34,132 nucleotides of DNA from CAZFPA01 sp964520975 (GCA_964520975.1 CAZFPA010000017.1:1-34132), one strand, 5' to 3'. Numbered from the stretch's first letter, positions 8,895-16,952 are shown. Numbers and translations are program-made. Notes: generated by a model not told the origin, from the sequence alone.

Positions 8895-9455
8895 ATGGAA
8901 TTTACAGCAGATGCCCTGGAGCGGGCAAAGAACATCAAAATGGTCATCTTCGATGTCGATGGCGTGCTCACGGATGGCGGCATCTACATCGGTGAAAAAG
9001 GCGAGCTCTACAAGTCCTTTTTCTGCCGCGATGGCATGGGCATCACGCTCTGGCATCGGGCGGGGCTGCAGACGGCTATCATCACCGGACGGGAATCCGT
9101 GATGCTGGCCAATCGGGCAAAGGAGCTCAAGATCGGTGCAGTCTGGCAGGGGCGCCATGATAAACGCGCGGCCTACGCGGAGCTCAAGGAGCAATTCTCC
9201 CTGGACGACGCGGCCATTGCCTATATCGGGGACGATATCATCGATCTGCCGCTCATGCTGCAGGCCGGCCTCGCAGCCGCGGTCAGTGATGCGGCCTCGG
9301 AAGCCCGCGAGGCTGCACAGCTCATTTCGGCGGCGCCGGGCGGCCGTGGTGCCGTGCGGGAGATTTTGGAGTTCATACTGAAGGCACAGGGCCGTTGGGC
9401 TGCGCTCGTAGCGGATTTTATGGGGCCGAAGCCTATTGAAAAAATAGCCCAATAG
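8895..9455 (+). CDS. kdsC: Kdo-8-phosphate phosphatase KdsC
   Basis: A HAD-family phosphatase of 186 aa (type C0, no large cap), the usual length for KdsC. It removes phosphate from Kdo-8-phosphate to give Kdo for KdsB. Seen: MVIFDVDGVLTDGGIY with nucleophile D20 and D22, FFCRDGMGI, the second motif IITGRES, QGRHDKRAAY with the motif III Lys, and YIGDDIIDLPLM with the acidic motif IV. The frame is open from a TTG at 8886 that overlaps the kdsD stop, but ATG 8895 stands 9 nt after GGGAG (8881-8885), so I chose ATG. It is followed after 29 nt by the acyltransferase gene. Confidence 0.94.
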   Translation: MEFTADALERAKNIKMVIFDVDGVLTDGGIYIGEKGELYKSFFCRDGMGITLWHRAGLQTAIITGRESVMLANRAKELKIGAVWQGRHDKRAAYAELKEQFSLDDAAIAYIGDDIIDLPLMLQAGLAAAVSDAASEAREAAQLISAAPGGRGAVREILEFILKAQGRWAALVADFMGPKPIEKIAQ

Positions 9456-9484
9456 GTATAAACTCTCTTGATGGGGGAACACAC

Positions 9485-10399
9485 ATGCAATATCGAATCT
9501 TAATGTTTATGAGCCGAATGATCTGCTGCCTGCCTCATTCTTTTCTGATGAGCCTGGGCAAGGGTCTCGGTATCCTGTACTATAAATTCATAAAGAAGCA
9601 GCGGCAGCTGGCCCTGCGGCAGATCCGGCGCTCGCTGGACATTTCGGAGGCGGAGGCGGAACGGACCATTCGGGATTCCTTCATCAATATGGGACGGAAT
9701 TTCCTGGAGATGCTCTATATGCCGCATCTTTCCAAGGAAAATTTCACGGACTACATCGAAATCGACCATCTGGACCGCCTGAAGGCCGCCCTGGCTGAAA
9801 AGCATGGGGTCGTCATCCTCACGGGCCATGTGGGCAACTGGGAATGGCTGTCGGCTGCGTTCACCTTTTCGGGGCTGCCGGTCACGGCGATTGCGAAACC
9901 GCAGCCGAATGAGCAGTACACGCGGGTACTCAACGACCTGCGCGCGACGGTCGGCGTCGAGATCTTTTCACGCGGCACCAGCGAACTGCTGGCAGCGGCG
10001 CGGGCTCTCAAAAAAGGAAAGATCCTCGGCTTCCTGGCCGATCAGGACGCGGGCCCGGGTGGGGCCTTCATTGATTTCTTTGGTCGTCCGGCAGCTACGC
10101 CGATGGGGCCGGCTGTCTTTTCAAAGAAATTCAATTCGCCGGTGCTGCCGGCCTTCATTCTGCGCCAGCCGAATGGACGCCATAAGGTCGTGATCGGTGA
10201 AGTCATGCGCTATGAGGATACGGGCGATTCCGACCGGGATCTCTTCTCCATTACGGAGAAGATGACGCGTATCCTGGAGCAGATTATCCGGGAGAATCCC
10301 ACGCAGTGGCTTTGGTTCCAGAAACGCTGGAATACGCCGCCGGATGAAAAGAAGGAACGCCATCATGTAATCAAGTCAGAGGGGGCAGAGCATGAATAA
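9485..10399 (+). CDS. lpxL: Lipid A late acyltransferase (LpxL/HtrB family)
   Basis: A protein of 304 aa. Members of this family move an acyl chain from acyl-ACP onto Kdo-lipid A at the inner membrane. Seen: an N-terminal hydrophobic segment (about residues 10-32), then FINMGRNFLEMLYMP, the HX4E catalytic motif GHVGNWEW (H115, E120), AIAKPQPNEQYT, SRGTSELLAAARALKKG, GFLADQDAGPGGAFIDFFGRPAATPMGPAVFS and a C-terminal NPTQWLWFQKRWNTPP, which is the usual family ending. Only one such gene is present here, so this window alone does not tell whether lipid A is hexa- or pentaacylated, or which chain is added. The stop runs 8 nt into lptC. Confidence 0.88.
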   Translation: MQYRILMFMSRMICCLPHSFLMSLGKGLGILYYKFIKKQRQLALRQIRRSLDISEAEAERTIRDSFINMGRNFLEMLYMPHLSKENFTDYIEIDHLDRLKAALAEKHGVVILTGHVGNWEWLSAAFTFSGLPVTAIAKPQPNEQYTRVLNDLRATVGVEIFSRGTSELLAAARALKKGKILGFLADQDAGPGGAFIDFFGRPAATPMGPAVFSKKFNSPVLPAFILRQPNGRHKVVIGEVMRYEDTGDSDRDLFSITEKMTRILEQIIRENPTQWLWFQKRWNTPPDEKKERHHVIKSEGAEHE

Positions 10400-10934
10400 G
10401 AAGGGCAAGGCGCTCATCGGTATTCTCGTAGTGCTGCTGGTCGCCCTCATCGTATGGGCTGTGCGCACGGTTCCGGCACCGCCGGCATCACCGGGGCAGC
10501 CGCAGACTATGATGAAATATGATGGCAATACCATCAAGGAAGAAAAAGATGGCCGGGTGATCTGGGAGCTTTCGGCTGAACAGATCGACATGGACACAAA
10601 AACGCAGGATGCCTCGCTTACGAATATCAAGGGTACCTTTTATCAGGAGGATGGCCGGAGTGTGGAGCTCACGGCACCGCATGCTGTTTATGAGCATCAG
10701 AGCCATGACATTAAGATGGATGGCGGCGTCGAAATGAAGAGCAGTGATGGTGCGACGATGACCAGCAGGGAAATGAACTGGGAAGCGGCGAAATCCATAC
10801 TGGCAGCAGTAGGCGATGTGAAGATGGCGCGTGAGAGCGATCATCTGAAGGCCTCTGGGGAACGGATCGAAAGCACGGATGGCTTCGAGAAATTCAAGAT
10901 CAGCGGCAAAGCGCATATTGAAAAGGGGAACTAA
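10392..10934 (+). CDS. lptC: LPS export protein LptC
   Basis: A protein of 180 aa with one N-terminal membrane anchor (residues 7-24, ILVVLLVALIVWAV) and an all-beta periplasmic part. Repeated short strands such as GRVIWELSAEQIDMDTKTQDASLTNIKGTF, VELTAPHAVYEHQSHDIKMDGGVEM and GATMTSREMNW are the usual LptC/YrbK beta-jellyroll pattern. LptC receives LPS from the LptBFG complex and passes it to LptA. ATG 10392 follows AGAGGGGGC and overlaps the previous gene by 8 nt; lptA begins 3 nt after the stop. Confidence 0.88.
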   Translation: MNKKGKALIGILVVLLVALIVWAVRTVPAPPASPGQPQTMMKYDGNTIKEEKDGRVIWELSAEQIDMDTKTQDASLTNIKGTFYQEDGRSVELTAPHAVYEHQSHDIKMDGGVEMKSSDGATMTSREMNWEAAKSILAAVGDVKMARESDHLKASGERIESTDGFEKFKISGKAHIEKGN

Positions 10935-10937
10935 GCG

Positions 10938-11624
10938 ATGAAGAAAATAGAAAAGCTTAAGCGGATATTGGCAATAGCAGCCGTGGGCGCGGCGCTGACC
11001 TCCGGTACCTTGTACGCGGCGGGAGAGCCGGCCTCGCTCGATGGCGATACCGTGGACTATGATATGAAGACCGGCGTGATCACGGCGACGGGCAATGTGC
11101 TCATGACCAAGGGCAGTGCCCGCGTTGCCGGCGCCAAGGCGGTATATAACAGCAAGACGGAAGAAGGCAATATCACGGGCGGCGTGATTGCGCAAAAGGA
11201 AGATATGCGTATGACCGCGGCAGAATGCATGACCGATGGCAAGGATCATATGATTGCTACCGGTGATGTACATGGGCAGAAGGCAGACAAGACCTTTGCC
11301 GGTGAGCGCGTGGATTACTTTGCACCGGATGAATATGTGCTGATGGAAACAGGCGGCATCGTGACTTCGAAGGATGGTACGATCACCGCGGACCGCCTTG
11401 AGGGCTGGCTCAAGGAAGACCGTTATAAGGGAACCGGCCATGCGCATCTCGTGAGCCCGCCGAAAAAGCTTGAGGCAGGCGGCGATCAGCTCGATTACTT
11501 CGGGCAGCAGCAGGGCAAGGCGATTCTGACAGGAAATGCCTGGGCCATCCAGGACAACAATACCTTGAACAGCAGTCGGCTCACAATCTATATTGCCGAC
11601 GATGGCAATGCCAAGGTAGAATAA
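10938..11624 (+). CDS. lptA: LPS transport periplasmic bridge protein LptA (OstA-like)
   Basis: A protein of 228 aa with a Sec signal peptide: basic start MKKIEKLKR, hydrophobic core LAIAAVGAALTSGTL, likely cleavage after YAA (about residue 28). The mature part is a series of OstA-type strands: DGDTVDYDMKTGVITATGNV, ARVAGAKAVYNSKTEEG, FAGERVDYFAPDEYVLMETGG, AGGDQLDYFGQQQGKAILTGNA. Oligomers of this jellyroll bridge the periplasm and carry LPS from LptC to LptD. It is somewhat longer than E. coli LptA (about 185), so it may span more of the periplasm per subunit. It is the last gene before a 126-nt hairpin-rich gap. Confidence 0.88.
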   Translation: MKKIEKLKRILAIAAVGAALTSGTLYAAGEPASLDGDTVDYDMKTGVITATGNVLMTKGSARVAGAKAVYNSKTEEGNITGGVIAQKEDMRMTAAECMTDGKDHMIATGDVHGQKADKTFAGERVDYFAPDEYVLMETGGIVTSKDGTITADRLEGWLKEDRYKGTGHAHLVSPPKKLEAGGDQLDYFGQQQGKAILTGNAWAIQDNNTLNSSRLTIYIADDGNAKVE

Positions 11625-11650
11625 GTAGTATAGCGTGAATGGGAATAACA

Positions 11651-11674
11651 GGCGGCGAGTTGATAGCTCCCGCC
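11651..11674 (+). other. Intergenic hairpin 1 between lptA and lptB
   Basis: GGCGG (11651-11655) and GAG (11657-11659) pair with CTC (11667-11669) and CCGCC (11670-11674), with one bulged C and the loop TTGATAG. No T tract follows, so it is not a standard terminator. Confidence 0.55.
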
Positions 11675-11680
11675 TCGTTG

Positions 11681-11730
11681 AACGCTGTTTGTGCAGGATT
11701 TCGTGCTGCGAAAGCCTGCATAATGGCGTT
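11681..11730 (+). other. Intergenic long imperfect hairpin 2 before lptB
   Basis: Three nested blocks pair: AACGC (11681-11685) with GCGTT (11726-11730), TGCAGG (11692-11697) with CCTGCA (11715-11720), and TTTCG (11699-11703) with CGAAA (11709-11713), around the loop TGCTG. No T tract follows. It ends 20 nt before the lptB start and may stabilise or process the mRNA between lptA and lptB. Confidence 0.6.
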
Positions 11731-11750
11731 ATAAAGCGGAGGGCTGTCAC

Positions 11751-12470
11751 TTGCATATAGAAGCAAAAAATTTAGTCAAGACCTTTAAGCACCGCAACGT
11801 GGTGGACCGTGTGTCCCTGCGGGTGGAAAAGGGTGAGATCGTAGGCTTGCTGGGGCCGAATGGCGCGGGTAAGACCACGACCTTTTACATGATCGTCGGC
11901 CTTGAGCAGCCAACCTCGGGCGAGGTCTACATATCGGATGTCCGGATCGGCAATATGCCTATGTGCAAGCGCGCGGAGCTCGGCATCAGCTACCTGGCGC
12001 AGGAAGCCTCGATTTTTCGCAAGCTTACGGTAGAGCAGAATCTCATGTCGATCCTTGAGACGCTGCCGATATCGAAGGCGGAGCGCGTGCATAAGATCGA
12101 CGAGCTGCTCGAGGAATTCCATATCGGCCACGTGCGCGAGCGACGGGGCACGGAGCTGTCGGGTGGTGAGCGCCGCCGCGTGGAGATCGCGCGCTGTCTC
12201 GCGCTCGAGCCGCAGTTCATCCTGCTCGATGAGCCGTTTGCGGGCGTTGACCCCATCGCGGTAGCGGATATCCAGGAGATCATCCAGTACCTGCGCGAGC
12301 GGGGCATGGGCATCCTGATCACCGACCACAACGTGCGGGAAACGCTGCATATCGTTGACCGGGCCTATATCCTGAACAACGGGAAGATTCTGCTGGAGGG
12401 TGACAGCGAGACCATAGCAAACAGTGATGTCGCGAAGAAATTCTATCTTGGCGATAAGTTTACATTATAG
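11751..12470 (+). CDS. lptB: LPS export ATPase LptB
   Basis: A protein of 239 aa, the ABC ATPase that drives LPS extraction by the LptBFG complex. Seen: Walker A GPNGAGKTT (residues 35-43), YLAQEASIFRKLTVEQN in the Q-loop region (an LptB hallmark), signature LSGGERRRVEIAR, Walker B FILLDEPFAGVDPIAV, H-loop ITDHNVRETL. The start is TTG at 11751, 8 nt after GGAGGG; an ATG start would cut into the first strand of the fold. It is followed after 11 nt by the LptF/G permease. There is a 126-nt hairpin-rich gap upstream and no clear promoter, so read-through from lptA is likely. Confidence 0.96.
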   Translation: MHIEAKNLVKTFKHRNVVDRVSLRVEKGEIVGLLGPNGAGKTTTFYMIVGLEQPTSGEVYISDVRIGNMPMCKRAELGISYLAQEASIFRKLTVEQNLMSILETLPISKAERVHKIDELLEEFHIGHVRERRGTELSGGERRRVEIARCLALEPQFILLDEPFAGVDPIAVADIQEIIQYLRERGMGILITDHNVRETLHIVDRAYILNNGKILLEGDSETIANSDVAKKFYLGDKFTL

Positions 12471-12481
12471 GAGACTGGCAC

Positions 12482-13579
12482 ATGCGACTACGTATCCGTA
12501 TTTTAGATAAATACATATTCAGTGAGGTTTTTCAGACCTTTATCTTCGGCATATGCGCTTTCTCTGCCGTCTTCATTGGTTCCGGAACCCTGTTCCGTAT
12601 TGCGCAGTACATCACGGACTATGGCGCCTCGCTCAGCGCGGTCACGAAAATTTTTATTTTCAGCCTGCCGGGTGTCGTCATCTGGACCTTTCCGATGTCC
12701 ATGCTGCTGGCAAGTCTGCTGACCTTCGGCCGCCTTTCCGGTACGAGTGAGATCACTGCAATGAAATCCTGCGGTATCAGCTTCTATCGCATTGCGACGC
12801 CGGCGGTTGTGCTGGGCTTCTTTGTGAGTATCTTTGCCATGGCCTTCAATGAGTATGCGGTTCCCTGGGCGAACGAGGCCTATAATAACGTACTTTACTA
12901 TGAGATCCAGGGCAATACCACACCGCAGTCCCAGGAGCATATCATCATCAAGGAGATCGACCAGGGACAGATCCAGCGCCTCGTCTATGCGCGCCGCTAT
13001 GATTCGGAGACGAATACCATGCAGGGTGTGACCATGCAGTCCTTTGACAAGGGCAAGGTCAGCCATGTAGAAAATGCGGAATATGCGGAATGGATGAACA
13101 ACGAATGGACCATGCATCAGGGTATCATCTATGACGTATCCGATGGCGAGACCGAGCATACCATGCACTTCAATACGCAGGTATTGCCGATCAATCAGAG
13201 CCCGCAGCAGATCGTGCGCGAGCAGAAGAAGCCGGAGGAAATGACCATCAAGGACCTCAAGGCACAGATCGAGGTCATGCGCGCGCAGTATGTGAATACG
13301 AAAAAGCTCGAGACCGAGCTGCACCAGCGCTTCACGATACCGCTGGCCAGCCTGATCTTCACGCTGGTAGGCGTGCCGCTGGGCCTGCAGCCGAACCGCA
13401 ACAGTTCTTCGGCCGGCTTCGCGCTGAGCCTTATTATCATCTTTGTTTATTACAGCCTCATGACGATGGCCGGAGCCATCGCGCAGAGTGGGGCCATGGA
13501 ACCGGCCTACGCGGTCTGGATTCCGAATCTTGTCGGCATGGCAGCAGGTGCCTGGCTCATGTACCGGGCTTCGCGCTGA
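12482..13579 (+). CDS. lptF: LptF/LptG family LPS export permease (YjgP/YjgQ)
   Basis: A protein of 365 aa with the YjgP/YjgQ layout: three N-terminal helices (about residues 15-37, 60-82, 100-122), a periplasmic beta-jellyroll-like domain (about 130-265), and three C-terminal helices (about 287-360). Seen: RILDKYIFSEVFQTFIFG at the start, PMSMLLASLLTFGRLSGTSEITAMKSCGISFYRI (the coupling helix region that meets LptB), and ETELHQRFTIPLASLIFTLVGVPLG. In E. coli two paralogues, LptF and LptG, form a heterodimer; only one is found here, so it may act as a homodimer or pair with a product encoded elsewhere. Which of the two names fits better cannot be decided from the sequence. Confidence 0.9.
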   Translation: MRLRIRILDKYIFSEVFQTFIFGICAFSAVFIGSGTLFRIAQYITDYGASLSAVTKIFIFSLPGVVIWTFPMSMLLASLLTFGRLSGTSEITAMKSCGISFYRIATPAVVLGFFVSIFAMAFNEYAVPWANEAYNNVLYYEIQGNTTPQSQEHIIIKEIDQGQIQRLVYARRYDSETNTMQGVTMQSFDKGKVSHVENAEYAEWMNNEWTMHQGIIYDVSDGETEHTMHFNTQVLPINQSPQQIVREQKKPEEMTIKDLKAQIEVMRAQYVNTKKLETELHQRFTIPLASLIFTLVGVPLGLQPNRNSSSAGFALSLIIIFVYYSLMTMAGAIAQSGAMEPAYAVWIPNLVGMAAGAWLMYRASR

Positions 13580-13617
13580 CGGCTTTCCGTTCATAAAAAA
13601 GGCAGGTGTGACAAGCT

Positions 13618-14823
13618 TTGTATGGTGTTTTTCTCATTTTAGTGCTGGTGATTACTGGCGGCGCGATTGCGTTCATCGGTGACCGTCTGGGCTCGAAGAT
13701 CGGCAAAAAAAGGCTTTCGCTGTTCGGGCTGCGGCCGCGTCACACCTCAATCATCATAACGATTCTCACGGGCATCTGCATCACGACGCTGACCTTTGGT
13801 GTCATGGCGGCTGCCTCGGAAAATGTGCGCACGGCGCTCTTCGGCATGGAAAAGCTGAACCAGAGTATGCGGGACACGCAGTCCAAGCTGACCGCGGCCT
13901 CCGGTGAGCTGGCCGATGCACAGGCAGAGCAGCAGCGCACGCAGTCGGACCTCAAGGCGGCCGAGCAGGATCTCGACGCGCTGCGCTCGCAGCAGGCGGC
14001 GCTGGAGGAACGCTCCCGCGCACTGCTCGAGGGCAATCGCCTGCTCGAGCAGGCCAAGGATGAGCTGCTGCTGCGCAACGATGCGCTGCTGGCGGATAAC
14101 AGCCGGCTCGATCAGAATAATGCGGAGCTCAAGACGGACAATGGCCGTCTTTTCACGGATAATCGCATGCTGTCGGAGCGGACCGAAGAGCTCCGGCAGG
14201 GCATCCAGTTCATGCGTGAGGGCGATATCACCTTCCGGGCCGGGGAAGTGCTCGCGAGTGGAGTCATTCCAGGCTCGCGCGATGTAAAGGAAACCCAGCA
14301 GGCCATGGAAGCGCTCATGCAGGCGGCCAACCGTACGGTGGCGCAGCGCCTGGGCAATACTGTGCAGGACAAGGAGATATGGATCTATCAGCCGGAGTAC
14401 GATGAAGCGGCGCAGTTCATTTCCCGCAGTCCGCAGGATATCGTCGTACGCATCGTCGCCGCCGGCAATCTCGTGCGGGGTGAGGCTGTACGCACAACGC
14501 TGCAGCTCTACAAGAACAGCACGATCTACCGCAACAATGAGCTCATCCTGGCCCGGCCGTTCAAGCTGAAGGGCAGTGCGGATGGCGAGGCGGAGCGGGT
14601 GGTCATGAGCTTCCTGCAGGACATCAATGCCGAGGCTGCGGCCAAGGGCATCCTGCCAGATCCGCTGCGCGGCTCGGTAGGCATCATCGAAGGCGATCAG
14701 CTCTATGACATGATCCGGCAGCTGACGCCGATCAACGGCACGGCACTCCTTTCCGCCTATGCGCGGGGCGATACCGATGCGCTGGGACCATTGCGTCTTT
14801 ATTTGAAAGTAGAAACAAGATAG
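13618..14823 (+). CDS. DUF3084 membrane-anchored coiled-coil protein
   Basis: A protein of 401 aa. Seen: helix 1 at residues 1-20 (MYGVFLILVLVITGGAIAFIG), a basic turn GDRLGSKIGKKRLSLFGLRPRH, helix 2 at about 40-60, a long heptad-like coiled coil at about 75-200 (Gln/Glu/Leu-rich, repeated LLxxN and LxxDNxxL), then a globular C-terminal domain. This matches the DUF3084 family, common in cyanobacteria and Negativicutes, whose role is not established. The start is TTG at 13618 after AAGGCAGGTG. It is the last gene of the LPS export block and is followed by a terminator. Inference: an envelope-linked function, because both the helices and the neighbours point there. Confidence 0.8.
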   Translation: MYGVFLILVLVITGGAIAFIGDRLGSKIGKKRLSLFGLRPRHTSIIITILTGICITTLTFGVMAAASENVRTALFGMEKLNQSMRDTQSKLTAASGELADAQAEQQRTQSDLKAAEQDLDALRSQQAALEERSRALLEGNRLLEQAKDELLLRNDALLADNSRLDQNNAELKTDNGRLFTDNRMLSERTEELRQGIQFMREGDITFRAGEVLASGVIPGSRDVKETQQAMEALMQAANRTVAQRLGNTVQDKEIWIYQPEYDEAAQFISRSPQDIVVRIVAAGNLVRGEAVRTTLQLYKNSTIYRNNELILARPFKLKGSADGEAERVVMSFLQDINAEAAAKGILPDPLRGSVGIIEGDQLYDMIRQLTPINGTALLSAYARGDTDALGPLRLYLKVETR

Positions 14824-14836
14824 CGGAACAAAACAG

Positions 14837-14889
14837 GAGCGTCGCTCAGGGCATTCTTCCTTGTGAAAATGTGCGGCGGCGCTCTTTTT
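14837..14889 (+). terminator. Terminator closing the LPS/Lpt block
   Basis: GAGCGTCGC (14837-14845) pairs with GCGGCGCTC (14876-14884, one G-U pair) and is followed by TTTTT (14885-14889). The loop is about 30 nt. It ends only 20 nt before the next start codon. Confidence 0.75.
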
Positions 14890-14909
14890 AGCAAAGGAGC
14901 TGAGGACGT

Positions 14910-15320
14910 ATGCTGATTGCTGCCGTTGATCCCGGGCGGGATAAATGCGGCTGTGCTGTATTGGCCGGGGATGGCAGCGTGCTCTGGCAGAAGGTTGTCG
15001 TGACGAAATACCTTATTGAGGAACTGGGCCGGCAGCGGGCGGCACATCCCTTCACCGTGCTGGTGCTGGGAAACGGCACCACGAGTGCGGCGGCCCAGAA
15101 GCGCATAAAAAGGGCGCTGCCGGAGCTGCCGCTGATCGTCGTCGATGAATACCGCACGACTGAGCTCGCGAAGCGGGAATACTGGAAGGCGCATCCGCCT
15201 ACGGGCTGGCGGCGTTTTCTGCCCGTGACCATGCAGGTGCCGCCGGAGCCCGTTGATGATTTTGTCGCGGTGCTGCTCGGGCGCCGTTATATTGAAAAAA
15301 CAGGCGCTGCAGAGCGCTGA
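14910..15320 (+). CDS. YqgF/RuvC-like RNase H-fold protein
   Basis: A protein of 136 aa. Seen: N-terminal AAVDPGRDKCGCAVL (the first acidic strand and glycine turn of the RuvC/YqgF fold), VLVLGNGTTSAAAQKRIK, the second strand LIVVDEYRTTELAKREYW with D and E, and a C-terminal PPEPVDDFVAVLLGRRYIE with a DD pair. This fits the YqgF/RuvX-like RNase H-fold superfamily (pre-16S rRNA processing nuclease or Holliday junction resolvase-like). It differs from classic YqgF, which has a GLP motif, so it may be a divergent branch. AAAGGAGCTGAGG precedes ATG 14910. The dCMP deaminase starts 13 nt after the stop, so the two are probably co-transcribed. Confidence 0.7.
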   Translation: MLIAAVDPGRDKCGCAVLAGDGSVLWQKVVVTKYLIEELGRQRAAHPFTVLVLGNGTTSAAAQKRIKRALPELPLIVVDEYRTTELAKREYWKAHPPTGWRRFLPVTMQVPPEPVDDFVAVLLGRRYIEKTGAAER

Positions 15321-15333
15321 GGGAGGAATTTTT

Positions 15334-15795
15334 ATGGCAGATCCACAGTCCCGTCCGGACTGGACCGAATATTTCCTGGATATCGCAAAGGCGGTGGGGC
15401 GTCGCTCCACCTGCCTGCGCCGCCGGTATGGCGCAATCATCGTCAAGGACAAGATCATCATCAGCACCGGCTACAACGGCGCGCCGCGCGGGGAAGCCAA
15501 CTGCATTGACACGGGGGTCTGCGAGCGCGAGCGCCTGCATGTACCCAAGGGGCAGAACTATGAGCTCTGCGTGGCCGTGCATGCCGAGCAGAACGCTATC
15601 GTGAACGCGGACCCCGCCAAGATGAAGGGCGCCACGATCTACATCGTCGGCTACAATGCCGATGGCACGCTGGCCTCCGGCAAGCCCTGCCTGCTCTGCC
15701 GGCGCATGCTGCGCAACGCCATGCTGGGCGAAGTCATCTACCTGGAAACCGACGGCCGCGTAGTGGTCTGCGCCCCGCAGGACATCACGGATTAA
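15334..15795 (+). CDS. dCMP deaminase family protein (zinc cytidine deaminase fold)
   Basis: A protein of 153 aa. It has the zinc site of the deoxycytidylate deaminase family: H83-A-E85 in VHAEQNAIV and C119-L-L-C122 in GKPCLLCRRM, plus STGYNGAPRGEANC near the substrate site and a Cys-rich stretch before it. Family members deaminate dCMP to dUMP for dTMP supply; ComEB of Bacillus is related. The length and the STGYNGAPRG motif favour dCMP deaminase over tRNA or guanine deaminases. ATG 15334 follows GGGAGGAATTTTT; the open frame back to 15253 overlaps the previous gene and is not needed. Confidence 0.87.
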   Translation: MADPQSRPDWTEYFLDIAKAVGRRSTCLRRRYGAIIVKDKIIISTGYNGAPRGEANCIDTGVCERERLHVPKGQNYELCVAVHAEQNAIVNADPAKMKGATIYIVGYNADGTLASGKPCLLCRRMLRNAMLGEVIYLETDGRVVVCAPQDITD

Positions 15796-15803
15796 GGGCA
15801 CTG

Positions 15804-15832
15804 CCTGCGGGATTTTCGTTGACAGCCGCAGG
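15804..15832 (+). promoter_or_regulatory. Inverted repeat around the wecA -35 box
   Basis: CCTGCGG (15804-15810) and CCGCAGG (15826-15832) are perfect inverted repeats with the -35 box TTGACA between them. This could be an operator, or an RNA hairpin ending the deaminase transcript; there is no T tract. Confidence 0.45.
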
Positions 15833-15847
15833 TTCGTGATGTACAAT
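15819..15847 (+). promoter_or_regulatory. Sigma-A promoter of wecA
   Basis: TTGACA (15819-15824), 17-nt spacer, TACAAT (15842-15847). Transcription would start near 15854, giving a leader of about 27 nt with AAAAGGGG before the ATG at 15881. Confidence 0.85.
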
Positions 15848-15880
15848 TGGTTTGTTGTAAAGAAAAGGGGTGCGACTTGT

Positions 15881-16939
15881 ATGCCGAATTATATTTTGGC
15901 GTTTTGTATTGCCGTGGCTGTTGCATTGGTGATTACGCCAGGTGTTATTCTTTTGGCTGCGAAGACGGGAGCAATGGATGCTCCGGATGCCCGCAAGGTG
16001 CATAAAAAACCGATTCCGCGCATTGGCGGGATAGGAATCTATGCGGCATTCATGATAGCGATTCTTGCGGTAATGGGCTTCACTGCGCTTACGGACGAAG
16101 TGTTCCACGAGCTTATCGGTCTGCTGGTGAGCGGCACGCTCATCGTGATTGTGGGCATTGTGGATGACTATAAGAATTTGCCGGCCAAGGTCAAGCTGGT
16201 AGGCCAGATCATTGCGGCCTGTGTGCTGGTGGCCTTTGATGTGCGGATTGATTTCGTTACCGATCCGTTCGGGGATTTCATTTTCCTCGAGTATTTTGCC
16301 GTTCCGGCAACGGTATTCTGGATTGTAGGGCTCACGAATACCGTGAACCTTATCGATGGCCTTGACGGGCTTGCGGCGGGGGTTTCGGCCATTGCGTCGA
16401 TTACGATTTTCCTCGTGGCTATGCAGCAGGATTTCCTGCTCGTGGCGGTGCTTACCGCGGCGCTGGCTGGTGCGGCCATCGGCTTTCTCTACTATAATTT
16501 CAACCCGGCCCGCATCTTCATGGGAGATACCGGCAGTATGTTCCTGGGCTTCATGCTCGCGGGCATCTCGGTCATCGGGGCGGTGAAGAGCGCGGCGACC
16601 ATCGCGCTCATTGTGCCGATTCTGGCGCTGGGGCTGCCGATCCTCGATACGACGTTCGCCATTGTGCGGCGCTATCGCGGCGGTGTGCCGATCTTCAAGC
16701 CGGATAAGGGCCATCTGCATCATCGTCTGCTCGATCTTGGCTTCACGCAGCGCCAGGCGGTGCTGCTCATGTACGTCATCAGCGCTTTGCTGGGACTCAG
16801 TGCTGTCGCACTGAATGAGGTATCCGGCGGTATAGCGATTCTCATCGTGGTCTGTGTGCTTGGCGCGGTACTCTTTGGCGCCAAGAAGCTCGGAATCTTC
16901 CAGCCCAAGGGCTCGGCTCCGACACAGCAGCTGCATTGA
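15881..16939 (+). CDS. wecA: Undecaprenyl-phosphate GlcNAc-1-phosphate transferase (WecA/TagO, MraY family)
   Basis: A membrane protein of 352 aa with about ten helices, the usual layout. It moves GlcNAc-1-phosphate from UDP-GlcNAc to undecaprenyl phosphate, the first step of O-antigen, enterobacterial common antigen-like or teichoic/cell-wall polysaccharide synthesis. Seen: DAPDARKVHKKPIPRIGGIGIY, IVGIVDDYKNLPAKVKL (Mg-binding DD), GLTNTVNLIDGLDGLAAG, FNPARIFMGDTGSMFLG, and the cytoplasmic PDKGHLHHRLLDLGFTQRQ (HxHH motif of WecA/TagO, absent in MraY). The start at 15881 fits both the promoter at 15819-15847 and AAAAGGGG. A terminator lies 13 nt after the stop and wecB follows after it. Confidence 0.93.
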   Translation: MPNYILAFCIAVAVALVITPGVILLAAKTGAMDAPDARKVHKKPIPRIGGIGIYAAFMIAILAVMGFTALTDEVFHELIGLLVSGTLIVIVGIVDDYKNLPAKVKLVGQIIAACVLVAFDVRIDFVTDPFGDFIFLEYFAVPATVFWIVGLTNTVNLIDGLDGLAAGVSAIASITIFLVAMQQDFLLVAVLTAALAGAAIGFLYYNFNPARIFMGDTGSMFLGFMLAGISVIGAVKSAATIALIVPILALGLPILDTTFAIVRRYRGGVPIFKPDKGHLHHRLLDLGFTQRQAVLLMYVISALLGLSAVALNEVSGGIAILIVVCVLGAVLFGAKKLGIFQPKGSAPTQQLH

Positions 16940-16952
16940 GTAAAGAAAAATG

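Noticed and set aside
10488..11756. A 422-codon minus-strand open frame opposite lptC and lptA
   Set aside because: The + strand pair has a membrane anchor, a signal peptide and the Lpt strand pattern; the minus frame crosses their gap without any signal.
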